Shown: in pieces, positions 26,442 to 34,776 of the stretch
How the letters are laid out: each line of letters starts with the position of its first letter
Numbering within the stretch: the first letter of the stretch is position 1
DNA from: Campylobacterales bacterium
GTDB taxonomy: Bacteria; Campylobacterota; Campylobacteria; Campylobacterales; QNZT01
Length of the DNA: 42,819 bases
Reading direction: 5' to 3'
Assembly: GCA_016744895.1 (NCBI GenBank)
Contig: JADGDK010000007.1
Coordinates: forward strand, 6,227-49,045
The notes under the pieces: model-generated
Databases searched by the model: none
The model's input: the letters and a program-made list of their open reading frames with translations, nothing else
Told to the model about the DNA's origin: nothing
Position numbers and translations under genes: made by a program

Positions 26442-26719
26442 CAATTCTCCTCAATAAAAATCTTTAACGCTTCAATATATTTTTTAAAAGATTGACGCCC
26501 CACATTAGTGATATGAATAACTGTCTTTGGGCGTTTACCCTCAAAACTTTTCTCAATTCTTACATACTCTGCACTCTCTAATTTGTTTAAATGACTAGAA
26601 AGATTTCCATCAGTAACTTTTAAATACTCTTTCAATGCTTTAAAAGGAAGCTCTTCATTTGTAATAAGTAAAGAGATCAATTTTGATCTAATATTTTGAT
26701 GCAAAAGTGGATCAAACAC
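26441..26719 (-). CDS. Winged-helix transcriptional regulator (ArsR/MarR-like)
   Basis: A 92-residue single-domain wHTH: LHQNIRSKLISLLITNEELPFKALKEYLKVTDGNLSSHLNKLESAEYVRIEKSFEGKRPKTVIHITNVGRQSFKKYIEAL. The recognition helix is around DGNLSSHLNKLE and the wing around KSFEGKRPKT. No metal-binding cysteines are present. It starts with GTG immediately after the stop of the membrane protein, with AAGGAG 7 bases upstream. Such proteins are usually autorepressors; the palindrome at 27377-27395 is the best candidate operator. Confidence 0.88.
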   Translation of the reverse strand: MFDPLLHQNIRSKLISLLITNEELPFKALKEYLKVTDGNLSSHLNKLESAEYVRIEKSFEGKRPKTVIHITNVGRQSFKKYIEALKIFIEEN

Positions 26720-27358
26720 TTACAACTCCTTCTTTAACTTTCTTCCTATCAGAATAGGAAGTACACCAAGAAGTGCAAAAGTAATACCTTGAATAAAATA
26801 GAAAAATGTGGAATTTAAATTACCCAAATCATCAATAAATAGCGTTGCTACCATAACCAATATAGCTATACTCATTTTCAAGTAAGAAGTAAGCGTAAAG
26901 ATTTTTATATTTAGTATAAAACCTAAAATAAAATGCCCAACACCCATTAAAAATATCCAAACAATATAAGCGGGGATAATAAGATCATATTTTGCAAGCA
27001 AAACCGATAATGAAATCGCAAACAAAGTCAACATACTAAACATAATAGATATAAACTTCTGTTTTTTTGTACAGTCTTCTATGTCATACGATTGATTGAC
27101 CTTTTTAATTAAAAACCCCTCTATCATAAATCCAACCGTCATCACAACAATAGAAAAAATTGCCCCATAAAGAAGAGAGGACTTAAGCATGACTCCCATA
27201 AACAAAGTCATGATCATACCTACGATACCCCATACAATGAGGGCATTATAATTATAAGGAAAAAATGCATCTTTATCCACTAATACAGACTTTATCTCAC
27301 TTAAATGTTGTAGAGCATCTTCTTTTTGTCCTTGTTCCTCAAGGTTTTCATTATTCAT
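26720..27358 (-). CDS. Six-helix membrane protein, first gene of the RND/LolA-like operon
   Basis: A 212-residue protein with a ~38-residue acidic, helical cytoplasmic N-terminus (EDALQHLSEIKSVLVDKD) and about six transmembrane segments (~40-58, 62-84, 103-123, 127-151, 158-178, 182-205). No family-specific motif is recognised beyond a general likeness to small membrane proteins encoded beside winged-helix regulators. Tight coupling to the regulator suggests it senses an envelope or membrane state, but this is inference. Confidence 0.7.
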   Translation of the reverse strand: MNNENLEEQGQKEDALQHLSEIKSVLVDKDAFFPYNYNALIVWGIVGMIMTLFMGVMLKSSLLYGAIFSIVVMTVGFMIEGFLIKKVNQSYDIEDCTKKQKFISIMFSMLTLFAISLSVLLAKYDLIIPAYIVWIFLMGVGHFILGFILNIKIFTLTSYLKMSIAILVMVATLFIDDLGNLNSTFFYFIQGITFALLGVLPILIGRKLKKEL

Positions 27359-27376
27359 TCATTTTCCTTTGCAAAT

Positions 27377-27395
27377 TACTTTGTAATGCAAAGTA
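27377..27395 (-). promoter_or_regulatory. Candidate operator: 19-base perfect palindrome over the -10 region
   Basis: TACTTTG, five bases, CAAAGTA. It overlaps the -10 box and the expected start site of the minus-strand operon that encodes a winged-helix regulator, the classic position of an autorepressor site. Confidence 0.65.
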
Positions 27396-27420
27396 TATAA
27401 AAAGAAGAAAAAATTGTCAA
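27392..27420 (-). promoter_or_regulatory. Near-consensus sigma-70 promoter of the RND/LolA-like operon
   Basis: On the minus strand TTGACA (27415-27420) is separated by exactly 17 bases from TATACT (27392-27397). A full -35 consensus is unusual in Campylobacterota. The expected start site is ~28 bases before the ATG at 27358, whose AAAGGA site fits. Confidence 0.75.
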
Positions 27421-27489
27421 GAAAAAAGTCCTTAAAATTTATATAAATTACCCTAAAATATGTCATTAATTTCTAAAAGCGAGTTAAAA

Positions 27490-28743
27490 ATGTATAAAAT
27501 TTTCCTCCTGCTTTCTTTTTTTACTATGGTACAACTTTTTGCAAGCAGTGCAGATGCTTATGTCAATGCCATTAAACTTTATCATCAAAAAGCGTATAAA
27601 AAAGCCTTTTTAGAGATTGAAAAAGAGGCAATAAGAGGCAACAAAGAAGCGCAATACCTTTTAGCAGAGATGTATGAAAAAGGTCAAGGTGTAGAAGAAG
27701 ATGTAGGACAAGCACTCTATTGGTATAAAAAATCTTCTTCAAAATATACCTATATTATAGATGAAAAACCAGATGAAGAAATACTAAGCAAAGAAAATTT
27801 TACACAACGTTTAAAAAATCAAATGCGTTATACTGCAGAAGAGAAAGGAGCGCACTTTGCTTTTAGCAAAATAGATAGTAGTGTACCCGCAGTTAAGTCA
27901 CATATGCTAAAAATGTTAGAAAATAATTTTGGACTTTTACCTTATCAAACCAACTATGTTGCCCCATTTACTTATGCTAATACAACATATAGCAGACACC
28001 TTGCTGCAGCATCAGATAAAACTATTCCTGATGAATGGAAAAAGTATAAAAACTATGATAATCATATAGAAGCAGAATATCAACTGAGTTTTCAAAAACC
28101 ACTAACTTATAATCTTTTTGGCTGGAACGAGTATATTAGTTTTGCCTATACTCAACGTGTCTGGTGGAAAATATATGATGAGTCTTCACCATTTCGTGAG
28201 ACAAATTATCTTCCAGAACTTTTTATGATTTTACCAACTTCAGATACAATTGATCAGCGATATAACCTTAAAGCATATAAGTTTGGCTATCGTCATCAAT
28301 CCAATGGACAAGAAGGCTATCACTCTCGCTCATGGGATAGACTATTTTTTGCAACACTATGGCAGTTTAAAAATCTTTTTATTAGAGCTGAGGGATGGTA
28401 TCGCTTTCCTGAAGACAAAAAAGATGTATCATTTTATACTGGTACAAATCCAAAAGCTTCAGGAGATGACAATCCTGATATTTTAGACTATATGGGATAT
28501 GGTGATTTAGAACTAGCTTATATGTTTGGAGATAGTCAAATAAACCTCTTATGGCGAAACAATTTACATAGGTACAATAATAGAGGTGCAATTAAAATTG
28601 ATTATTCTACACCATTTTTTAATTCTGACAATACGTACTGGTATATCAAACTTTTTAGTGGTTACGGTGAAAGCATGATTGATTATGATCACAGCGTAAG
28701 CAAGTTATCGATTGGGTTTGCTTACTCACGGGGAATATTTTAG
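27490..28743 (+). CDS. pldA: Outer-membrane phospholipase A with N-terminal Sel1 domain
   Basis: A 417-residue protein. Signal peptide (1-20) is followed by a Sel1/TPR-like repeat (~25-85; GNKEAQYLLAEMYEKGQGVEEDVGQALYWYKKS). The OMPLA barrel comes next, with YNLFGWNEYISFAYTQRVWWKIYD and the active-site strands RHQSNGQEG and SRSWDR. The His and Ser of the catalytic set are in HQSNG; the usual Asn of SWNR is Asp here. OMPLA hydrolyses misplaced outer-leaflet phospholipids. The ATG at 27490 is preferred over 27460 because it starts directly at the signal peptide. The gene is divergent from the RND/LolA-like operon. Confidence 0.9.
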   Translation: MYKIFLLLSFFTMVQLFASSADAYVNAIKLYHQKAYKKAFLEIEKEAIRGNKEAQYLLAEMYEKGQGVEEDVGQALYWYKKSSSKYTYIIDEKPDEEILSKENFTQRLKNQMRYTAEEKGAHFAFSKIDSSVPAVKSHMLKMLENNFGLLPYQTNYVAPFTYANTTYSRHLAAASDKTIPDEWKKYKNYDNHIEAEYQLSFQKPLTYNLFGWNEYISFAYTQRVWWKIYDESSPFRETNYLPELFMILPTSDTIDQRYNLKAYKFGYRHQSNGQEGYHSRSWDRLFFATLWQFKNLFIRAEGWYRFPEDKKDVSFYTGTNPKASGDDNPDILDYMGYGDLELAYMFGDSQINLLWRNNLHRYNNRGAIKIDYSTPFFNSDNTYWYIKLFSGYGESMIDYDHSVSKLSIGFAYSRGIF

Positions 28744-28805
28744 CTCTAGATACGTTAGAGTTAAAATATCTAGTAGCACTTTTCTTTTAGTTAATCATTC
28801 TTCGC

Positions 28806-28811
28806 TATAAT
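28806..28811 (+). promoter_or_regulatory. -10 box of ilvE
   Basis: GC-TATAAT about 28 bases before the ilvE ATG, with a TTAGGAAT ribosome site between them. Confidence 0.6.
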
Positions 28812-28839
28812 CACCATTTAATACAATTTAGGAATATAA

Positions 28840-29760
28840 ATGGAAAAAGCAAAGTATATTTGGATGGATGGAGCACTCGTTGATTGGGATGATGCTAAAG
28901 TCCATGTACTCACACACACATTACATTATGGTAATGGTGCGATAGAAGGAACTAAAGCATATAAAACAGTAGATGGAAGATGTGCAATTTTTAAATTAAA
29001 CGAGCATACACAAAGACTTTTAAACTCGGCAAAGATGACACTTATGGATGTGCCATTTACTTTAGAAGAGTTAAATGCAGCACAAGTGGAACTTTTACAA
29101 AAAAATGAGCTATTTGATGGAGCTTATATCAGACCTCTTGTCTATCTTGGTTATGGAGTCATGGGACTTTATCATAAAGATGCACCTGTAAATGTAAGCA
29201 TCTCTTCATGGAAATGGGGAGCTTATCTTGGTGATGAGGGACTTAAAAATGGAATTAGACTTAAAATCGCTTCCATGACAAGGACACCAAATACATCAGG
29301 AATGGGAAAAGCAAAAGCAGTAGCAAACTATCTCAACTCACAAATGGCAAAATTTGAAGCAGTTGAGGCTGGATATGATGAATCTCTACTTTTAGACGAC
29401 CAAGGTTATGTCGCAGAAGCAAGTGGAGCATGCTTTTTTATGGTAAGAGGAGGTAAACTGATCTCTCCACCAAATGATAATTCATTAGAGTCTATTACAC
29501 AAAACACAGTTATCGAATTAGCTCAAGATTTGGGAATAGAAGTTGTTAGAAGACGTATCACTCGTGAAGAGATCTACATCGCTGATGAAGCATTTTTAAC
29601 AGGAACTGCCGCAGAGGTTACTCCAGTTAGAGAAGTAGATGCTAGAACGATAGGAAAAGGATATAGAGGTGAAATGACTGAGAAATTGCAAAGTGCATAT
29701 TTTGATGTTGTTGCAGGAAAAAATGAAAAATACATAAAAGATTTAACGTATATAAACTAA
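28840..29760 (+). CDS. ilvE: Branched-chain amino-acid aminotransferase
   Basis: A 306-residue fold-IV PLP enzyme that interconverts branched-chain amino acids and their 2-keto acids. The family start YIWMDGALVDWDDAKVHVLTHTLHYGNGAIEGTKAY, the RLLNSAKM helix, the PLP-lysine region GMGKAKAVANYLNSQMAK, the EASGACFFMV strand and EAFLTGTAAEVTPVREVD are all present. The length is normal. It is apparently monocistronic; two hairpins separate it from the SPFH gene. Confidence 0.95.
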   Translation: MEKAKYIWMDGALVDWDDAKVHVLTHTLHYGNGAIEGTKAYKTVDGRCAIFKLNEHTQRLLNSAKMTLMDVPFTLEELNAAQVELLQKNELFDGAYIRPLVYLGYGVMGLYHKDAPVNVSISSWKWGAYLGDEGLKNGIRLKIASMTRTPNTSGMGKAKAVANYLNSQMAKFEAVEAGYDESLLLDDQGYVAEASGACFFMVRGGKLISPPNDNSLESITQNTVIELAQDLGIEVVRRRITREEIYIADEAFLTGTAAEVTPVREVDARTIGKGYRGEMTEKLQSAYFDVVAGKNEKYIKDLTYIN

Positions 29761-29762
29761 TT

Positions 29763-29822
29763 TCTCAGCGAAGCTGTAGCTTTAACTGAGAGGAATTGAG
29801 ATGGAGCTTTGCTCTATCTCAA
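29763..29822 (+). promoter_or_regulatory. Two consecutive hairpins in the ilvE-SPFH leader
   Basis: Hairpin 1 has outer arms TCTCAG/CTGAGA (29763-29768, 29786-29791) and inner arms AAGCT/AGCTT. Hairpin 2 has 12-base arms (29796-29807 and 29811-29822, TTGAGAT...ATCTCAA) around a TTT loop with one G-U pair. Neither has a T-tail. The second ends just before an AAGGAG sequence. Confidence 0.5.
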
Positions 29823-29849
29823 GGAGAAATAAAATATAAAGGGAATAAA

Positions 29850-30953
29850 ATGCCAGCAGATTTAAATGATTATTTTAAAAATAGAGGTGGTGGAGATAAA
29901 AAACCACCAAACGATAGAAAACCGTCAGGTGGCGGTGGTGGTGGACGAAAACCACCTGAGACTCCAGAATTTTTAAAAGATTTTGGTAAAAAAACAGGAT
30001 TATTATATGCATTGATTGCATTGGTTGCACTTTTTGTAATTGCAAAACCATTTGTAGTAATCAACTCAGGTGAAGTTGGTATCAAATCAACAGCAGGTAA
30101 GTTTCAAACAGATCCTTTAACACCAGGTTTTCATGTATTTGTTCCATTTTTACAACAAGTTAGAGTGGTAGATACAAAAGTAAGAAGTATCAACTATACG
30201 TCCAATGCACAGCATAATATGGCAAATGTAAGAGAGAGTGGTGTTATGAATGCATCTACAATTACAGCACTTGATAAAAGGGGACTTTTGATTTCAATTG
30301 ATATCACAGTTCAGTATCGTCTAAAGCCTGAAAGTGCTCCTCAAACGATTGCAACTTATGGTTATGCATGGGAAGAGAAGATTATCAATCCAATCGTAAG
30401 AGATGTTGTTCGTGCAGTTGTAGGTTCGTATAAAGCTGAAGAACTTCCTGTCAAAAGAAATGAAATTGCAACTCAAATCCGTGCAGGTATTGAAGAGCAA
30501 GTAGTTGCAAAAGCTGGAAATCCTGTTGAGCTTACCACTGTAAACTTAAGAGAGATTATTCTTCCACCTAAAATTGTTGAACAAATTGAGAGAGTTCAAA
30601 TTGCAAAACAAGAGGGAGATAGAGTTCAGTTAGAAGTTATCAGAGCACAACAAGAGGCTGAAAAAGTTGCAGCTCATGCAAAAGGTAAAGCAGATGCAAG
30701 AATCATCCAAGCAAAAGGTTATGCAGATTCCGTCAAGATAGAAGCAGATGCAAAAGCATATGAAAATATTGAAATTGGAAAAAGTTTAACTTCTGAAATG
30801 TTAAGACTTAAACAAATTGAAGTTCAAGGTCAATTTAACGAAGCATTAAAGACAAATACAAATGCGCAAATCTTTTTAACTCCTGGCGGCTCAACTCCAA
30901 ATATCTGGGTTGATTCAAAAAATAGACAAAAGAAAATTTCAGCTGAACAATAA
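29850..30953 (+). CDS. SPFH/prohibitin-family membrane protein
   Basis: A 367-residue band-7 protein of the HflK/prohibitin type. A Gly/Pro/Lys-rich cytoplasmic N-terminus (1-48) precedes one transmembrane helix (~52-73, [21 protein letters not shown]). The SPFH domain then begins [41 protein letters not shown] and ends with a long coiled coil rich in Ala, Glu and Lys (~250-320, [18 protein letters not shown]). Such proteins scaffold membrane microdomains or control FtsH. The ATG at 29850 is used because the upstream in-frame ATG at 29796 lies in hairpin 2 and gives a non-family extension. Its TAA overlaps the hisIE ATG by one base. Confidence 0.9.
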   Translation: MPADLNDYFKNRGGGDKKPPNDRKPSGGGGGGRKPPETPEFLKDFGKKTGLLYALIALVALFVIAKPFVVINSGEVGIKSTAGKFQTDPLTPGFHVFVPFLQQVRVVDTKVRSINYTSNAQHNMANVRESGVMNASTITALDKRGLLISIDITVQYRLKPESAPQTIATYGYAWEEKIINPIVRDVVRAVVGSYKAEELPVKRNEIATQIRAGIEEQVVAKAGNPVELTTVNLREIILPPKIVEQIERVQIAKQEGDRVQLEVIRAQQEAEKVAAHAKGKADARIIQAKGYADSVKIEADAKAYENIEIGKSLTSEMLRLKQIEVQGQFNEALKTNTNAQIFLTPGGSTPNIWVDSKNRQKKISAEQ

Positions 30954-31672
30954 TGGATAAAATTATAGACAGTGTAGACTGGGAAAAGAGCGAACTTATC
31001 CCAGTCATCGCACAAGATTTTGAAACAAATGAAGTCCTCATGTTAGCCTATATGAATAGAGAAGCTTTAAAACTCACCGTTGAGAAAAAAACAGCACACT
31101 ACTTTTCAAGAAGCCGTCAAAAGATGTGGCAAAAAGGTGAAAGCAGTGGAAACTTTCAAATCGTAAAAGAGATATTGATCGATTGTGATAACGATACTTT
31201 GGTTGTGAAAATTGAACAAATTGGAGGAGCCGCTTGTCATACTGGGCGAAAGTCATGTTTTTTTACAAATCTACTAACAAATGATGTAGATGAAGAGATT
31301 AACTTAGAAGCCACAGCAAACTACTCTATAAGTGATAAACTTTACCATACAATTCAAGAGCGTAAACTCGCAAATGATCCGACATCTTCTTATGTTTCAT
31401 CACTTATGCATAAAGGGGATAATGCCATTTTAAAGAAAGTTATAGAAGAGGCTGGAGAGTTTTGTTTCGCAGTAAAAGATAACGACGAAGAAGAAATTAT
31501 TAAAGAAGGCGCAGACTTGGCATTTCATGTGCTTGTAGCATTAGGAGATAAAGGTATCAATCCTGATCGAATCAAGCAAGAGCTTGAACGACGCTCAGGG
31601 ATCAGTGGTATCGATGAGAAAAACTCCAGAAAGAGTGCCCATGCTAAAAAACCTAAAGCAGAGACTGACTGA
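30953..31672 (+). CDS. hisI: Bifunctional histidine synthesis enzyme HisIE
   Basis: A 239-residue fusion. The N-terminal phosphoribosyl-AMP cyclohydrolase (1-~110) has [27 protein letters not shown], the DCDNDTL Mg/Zn site and [11 protein letters not shown] zinc cysteines. The C-terminal phosphoribosyl-ATP pyrophosphohydrolase (~125-225) has the MazG-like [11 protein letters not shown] and [17 protein letters not shown] helices with acidic metal ligands. Together they carry out steps 2 and 3 of histidine synthesis. The C-terminal ~20 residues are basic and extend beyond the usual end. It is coupled to the SPFH gene by TAATG. Confidence 0.95.
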   Translation: MDKIIDSVDWEKSELIPVIAQDFETNEVLMLAYMNREALKLTVEKKTAHYFSRSRQKMWQKGESSGNFQIVKEILIDCDNDTLVVKIEQIGGAACHTGRKSCFFTNLLTNDVDEEINLEATANYSISDKLYHTIQERKLANDPTSSYVSSLMHKGDNAILKKVIEEAGEFCFAVKDNDEEEIIKEGADLAFHVLVALGDKGINPDRIKQELERRSGISGIDEKNSRKSAHAKKPKAETD

Positions 31673-32171
31673 TTATACTGATTCATTTACAATGTATGAT
31701 TATGCAGCCTTTGGTTGGCTGCTCTTTCTCTTAGCAGTTTTAATACTGCTCGCTTTGCTTTATTCTAAAAAAAAACCCAAACTTGCAGCATCTCTAATAT
31801 TTTTCACATTTACCTTAATGCTGACTGCACCTATGGGTATAAAAATATTTTTAGATTCTACAATACGAAAAGTAGATGTACATGATCAAAACCATACACT
31901 TTTGAATTTTTCCAAAGCCTTAGTTGTCACAGGTAACTTAAAAAATCTTGGCAAAATAGATATTAAAAAATGCTATATTCAAACAAAAATTTTAAAAGAG
32001 ACAGAAAACAAATATTTAAATATATTATATAATTTAAAACCTATACGGAAAAGGACTACAATATTGGATGAAAATATCTCACAAAATAGCACAAAAGAAC
32101 TCAAAATAGTTTTTGAAAAATTCAACTATCAAAAAGCATATAGAGTTACACAATTTGCGGAGTGTTATTAA
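31641..32171 (+). CDS. DUF2393-like membrane protein (first copy)
   Basis: A 176-residue protein with two N-terminal transmembrane helices (~18-40 and ~47-70) and a periplasmic beta-rich domain beginning [31 protein letters not shown]. The pattern fits the DUF2393 family found in Campylobacterota, of unknown function. The ATG at 31641 lies within the end of hisIE and has GAAAGAG ahead; earlier in-frame ATGs at 31584 and 31614 are less favourable. It is followed by a paralogue with which it shares architecture. Confidence 0.7.
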   Translation: MLKNLKQRLTDYTDSFTMYDYAAFGWLLFLLAVLILLALLYSKKKPKLAASLIFFTFTLMLTAPMGIKIFLDSTIRKVDVHDQNHTLLNFSKALVVTGNLKNLGKIDIKKCYIQTKILKETENKYLNILYNLKPIRKRTTILDENISQNSTKELKIVFEKFNYQKAYRVTQFAECY

Positions 32172-32707
32172 TGATTTTTATGACTACACTTCACTGGATT
32201 GTTTTGGCTATTTTTGTAGTTCTATTTATTGTACTAGTTCTACTTTCAGCTAAAGAAAAAAATGTCAAAACACTTTTATCGATGATATTTTCTTCTTTTC
32301 TTTTAGTAAGTGCTGGAGCCATATTTTCACTTTATGCTTTAGATAAATATACAAAAAAAGGGAAACTCATCTCATCATCTCAAAAAAGAGACTTAAGCCG
32401 AGAAAGCGTGATTGTACGAGGGAAAATTAGGAATGAAGGCAAATTTAAAATTGGTTACTGTAACGTTGAAGTACGTATATCCAATGATATAAACAGCCGT
32501 AGAGGCAAAACAAAATCTTATTTCACACCAAGTACATCATTTGGTAGTATGTTTGGTTCAAAAGATATAAAAGGCAATATTTTTAAAGAAGAGTATCTCG
32601 CAATAGAAAATTTAGATCCAAAAAAATCAAAAGCTTTTAGTATAAGTGTACCCTTTCCTCCACATTTTGTAAATCCAAAGTATAGACTTAAAATCTTTTG
32701 TCATTAA
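32171..32707 (+). CDS. DUF2393-like membrane protein (second copy)
   Basis: A 178-residue paralogue of the preceding gene: two N-terminal helices (~8-30, ~38-60), then a periplasmic domain where ESVIVRGKIRNEGKFKIGYCNVEVRISND parallels the first copy. The ATG at 32171 overlaps the previous stop in TAATG with GGAG 8 bases upstream; a GTG at 32162 is possible. The pair may form a heteromer. Function is unknown. Confidence 0.7.
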   Translation: MIFMTTLHWIVLAIFVVLFIVLVLLSAKEKNVKTLLSMIFSSFLLVSAGAIFSLYALDKYTKKGKLISSSQKRDLSRESVIVRGKIRNEGKFKIGYCNVEVRISNDINSRRGKTKSYFTPSTSFGSMFGSKDIKGNIFKEEYLAIENLDPKKSKAFSISVPFPPHFVNPKYRLKIFCH

Positions 32708-32719
32708 GCATCCAAGGTG

Positions 32720-32725
32720 TATAAT
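32720..32725 (+). promoter_or_regulatory. -10 box of the YeiH-type gene
   Basis: GTG-TATAAT about 36 bases before the ATG, with an AATAAGGT ribosome site. Confidence 0.5.
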
Positions 32726-32761
32726 CAAGCCATCTTATATTAATTAATAAGGTTTACTTAT

Positions 32762-33793
32762 ATGTTTACTCTAGAAAATAGAAATAATACTTTTAAAGGA
32801 ATTGGTTTTGTTGCCATCTTTGCTTTTGCCGCCACAGCAATTGCTGACCTTCCATTCTTTTCTCATCTACAAATCTCTCCGTTAATTATAGGTATCGTAC
32901 TTGGTATCATTTATGCTAATACACTTAGACACCATATCCCAGCTGAATGGGGACCGGGAATTCAATTTTCTGCAAAAACATTACTAAGAACGGCAATTGT
33001 ATTTTACGGTTTTCGAATTACTTTTCAAGAAATTGCAGAAGTTGGAGTTGAAGGTCTTTTAGTCAGTATCATCATGGTCGCCACGACTTTTATTCTCGGT
33101 ACTTATGTAGGTGTCAAATACTTTAAAATGGATAAAGATCTAGCATATTTGACTGCTTCAGGAAGCTCTGTATGTGGTGCTGCGGCAGTTTTAGCTACAG
33201 AACCTATCACCAAAGCTGAATCACATAAAAGTGCTATTGCCGTATCAACTGTTGTACTTTATGGAACATTGGCAATGTTTATCTATCCTGTACTTTACAA
33301 GATGGGAATTTTTGATATGGATGCAAAAACTATGGGTATCTATGTCGGTGGAACAATCCATGAAGTAGCTCAGGTAGTTGCTGTTGGAGGTGCAGTAGGT
33401 GGAGAAGGTGCAAATAGTGCAGTATTGGTTAAAATGACACGAGTTGTGATGATTGTACCTCTTCTTTTAGTGCTAGGATACTACATTAAAAAAACAACTG
33501 AATCTGCAACGAGTGGTGAGAAAACTAAAGTTTCAATACCATGGTTTGTCCTTGGTTTTGTAGGAATGATTGCACTTAATTCTCTTGTACCATTTCCAGA
33601 AACTATCTTATCAACAATTAATAGTATAGATACATTTTTACTGACTATGGCAATGACTGCACTTGGTATGGGAACTTATATGGAAAAATTCAAAACAACT
33701 GGAGCTGCTCCTGTATATGTAGCAGGGATTATGTTTATTTGGCTTATGGTTGGTGGATATTTTATCACTAAAGGGATAGTGGCTATTTTTTAA
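32762..33793 (+). CDS. YeiH-family putative sulfate exporter (UPF0324)
   Basis: A 343-residue membrane protein with about ten helices. The family motifs are strong: LIIGIVLGIIYANTLR near the N-terminus, AKTLLRTAIVFYGFRITFQEI, LTASGSSVCGAAAVLATEPI, GIYVGGTIHEVAQVVAVG and the late TALGMGTYMEKF. Members have been linked to sulfate or taurine-derived sulfite metabolism, but transport is not generally proven. It is convergent with apbE; the 111-base gap holds no clear terminator. Confidence 0.88.
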   Translation: MFTLENRNNTFKGIGFVAIFAFAATAIADLPFFSHLQISPLIIGIVLGIIYANTLRHHIPAEWGPGIQFSAKTLLRTAIVFYGFRITFQEIAEVGVEGLLVSIIMVATTFILGTYVGVKYFKMDKDLAYLTASGSSVCGAAAVLATEPITKAESHKSAIAVSTVVLYGTLAMFIYPVLYKMGIFDMDAKTMGIYVGGTIHEVAQVVAVGGAVGGEGANSAVLVKMTRVVMIVPLLLVLGYYIKKTTESATSGEKTKVSIPWFVLGFVGMIALNSLVPFPETILSTINSIDTFLLTMAMTALGMGTYMEKFKTTGAAPVYVAGIMFIWLMVGGYFITKGIVAIF

Positions 33794-33904
33794 TAATTAC
33801 ACTATAACATATAAACATCTAATAATATTTTAGAGATAGGAGTTTGATTTTTTCTTATTGACATAGATTTCTGAACACTTCCTTTCGGATTTAAAATTTA
33901 GATA

Positions 33905-34774
33905 TTATATTAAATTCTGATGTATTTTCAGATCTTTATCAATCAATAAAACGCCTAATCCATCAGGAATAAATAGATCTTTTTCAAGCATGAAAACAGT
34001 ACTATAAACTCCACTAGTCAAAACTTTGTCTGATATAATTGTTGAGGATATAATCTCTTTTGCGTTATATTTTTGACCGATTATATGAGAAAATTGTTTA
34101 CCTTCTATCTCCTTATTTCTCTCATAGTTTGCTGATGTGGTAAGAGCTTGATTGTGTAAAGGGATGATTGCTATATTTTCATTGGGATTTATTGGATTTT
34201 TTATACCTATAGAAAATGGTTCACCATTTGGTTTTAATCCATATCCAAATATATCTCCACCATAGTTTATAAGTGCTGTTTTTATACCATACTTAATTGC
34301 AATTTTTGTAGCTTCATCTACGGCATACTCTTTGATAACTCCACCAAGATCCAGAAGAGTTCTAAGATCTTTAAAATGTAACTTTTTATCTTTTAGATGC
34401 CAAGAATTCAATCCAGTAAAAGGTTCTTTCTTCTCAAGGCACTTTTGAACTTTGTTTAGAGTATTTTGCTTATAGCACTCTTTTAGTGTTCCAGTAGTTA
34501 TATCAAAGATTTCATTTGTTTTTTCACTTAGGTTTCTTATCTCTTTTAAAACTTCAAAAGTTTGACTATCGATAGTAACTTTATTCCTTCTCCTACCATT
34601 TATAACTCTATTTAGATATGATTTTTTGTCATAAAAGTTATATTTTTTTTCAAGTAGCAGTGTATTTTTTTTAATTTCATTAAAGCAAAGATTTGCTATC
34701 TCTTTATTCTCCGTATAAAGTTGTACTTTACACGAAGTTGTCATAGATTCAAATACAAAATCAAAAAGTTCCAT
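33905..34774 (-). CDS. apbE: ApbE-type FAD:protein FMN transferase
   Basis: A 289-residue ApbE homologue, which transfers FMN from FAD to a Ser/Thr of Dxx(S/T)GA(S/T) targets. Motifs: FESMTTS (family MGT region, 8-14), TLLDLGGVIKEYAVDEA (family DLGGIAKGYAVD, 140-155), NYGGDIFGYG (170-179), LTTSANYER (211-219), FSHIIG (228-233) and SGVYSTVFML (254-263). Two points differ from the norm: KE replaces KG at 148-149, and the usual ADALST-type metal loop reads TSGVYST. There is no signal peptide; an in-frame stop lies 8 codons upstream of the ATG, so none is hidden. The ATG is 2 bases after the stop of the propeller lipoprotein gene. It is the last gene of the operon. Confidence 0.9.
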   Translation of the reverse strand: MELFDFVFESMTTSCKVQLYTENKEIANLCFNEIKKNTLLLEKKYNFYDKKSYLNRVINGRRRNKVTIDSQTFEVLKEIRNLSEKTNEIFDITTGTLKECYKQNTLNKVQKCLEKKEPFTGLNSWHLKDKKLHFKDLRTLLDLGGVIKEYAVDEATKIAIKYGIKTALINYGGDIFGYGLKPNGEPFSIGIKNPINPNENIAIIPLHNQALTTSANYERNKEIEGKQFSHIIGQKYNAKEIISSTIISDKVLTSGVYSTVFMLEKDLFIPDGLGVLLIDKDLKIHQNLI

Positions 34775-34776
34775 AA

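Noticed and set aside
28745-28764. A short inverted repeat (CTCTA...TAGAG) after pldA.
   Set aside because: Only 5-bp arms with no T-run; too weak to call a terminator.
29850-30000. A Gly-codon run (GGTGGCGGTGGTGGTGGA) in the SPFH gene as a possible phase-variable repeat.
   Set aside because: In-frame glycine codons in a disordered N-terminus; length change would not shift the frame.
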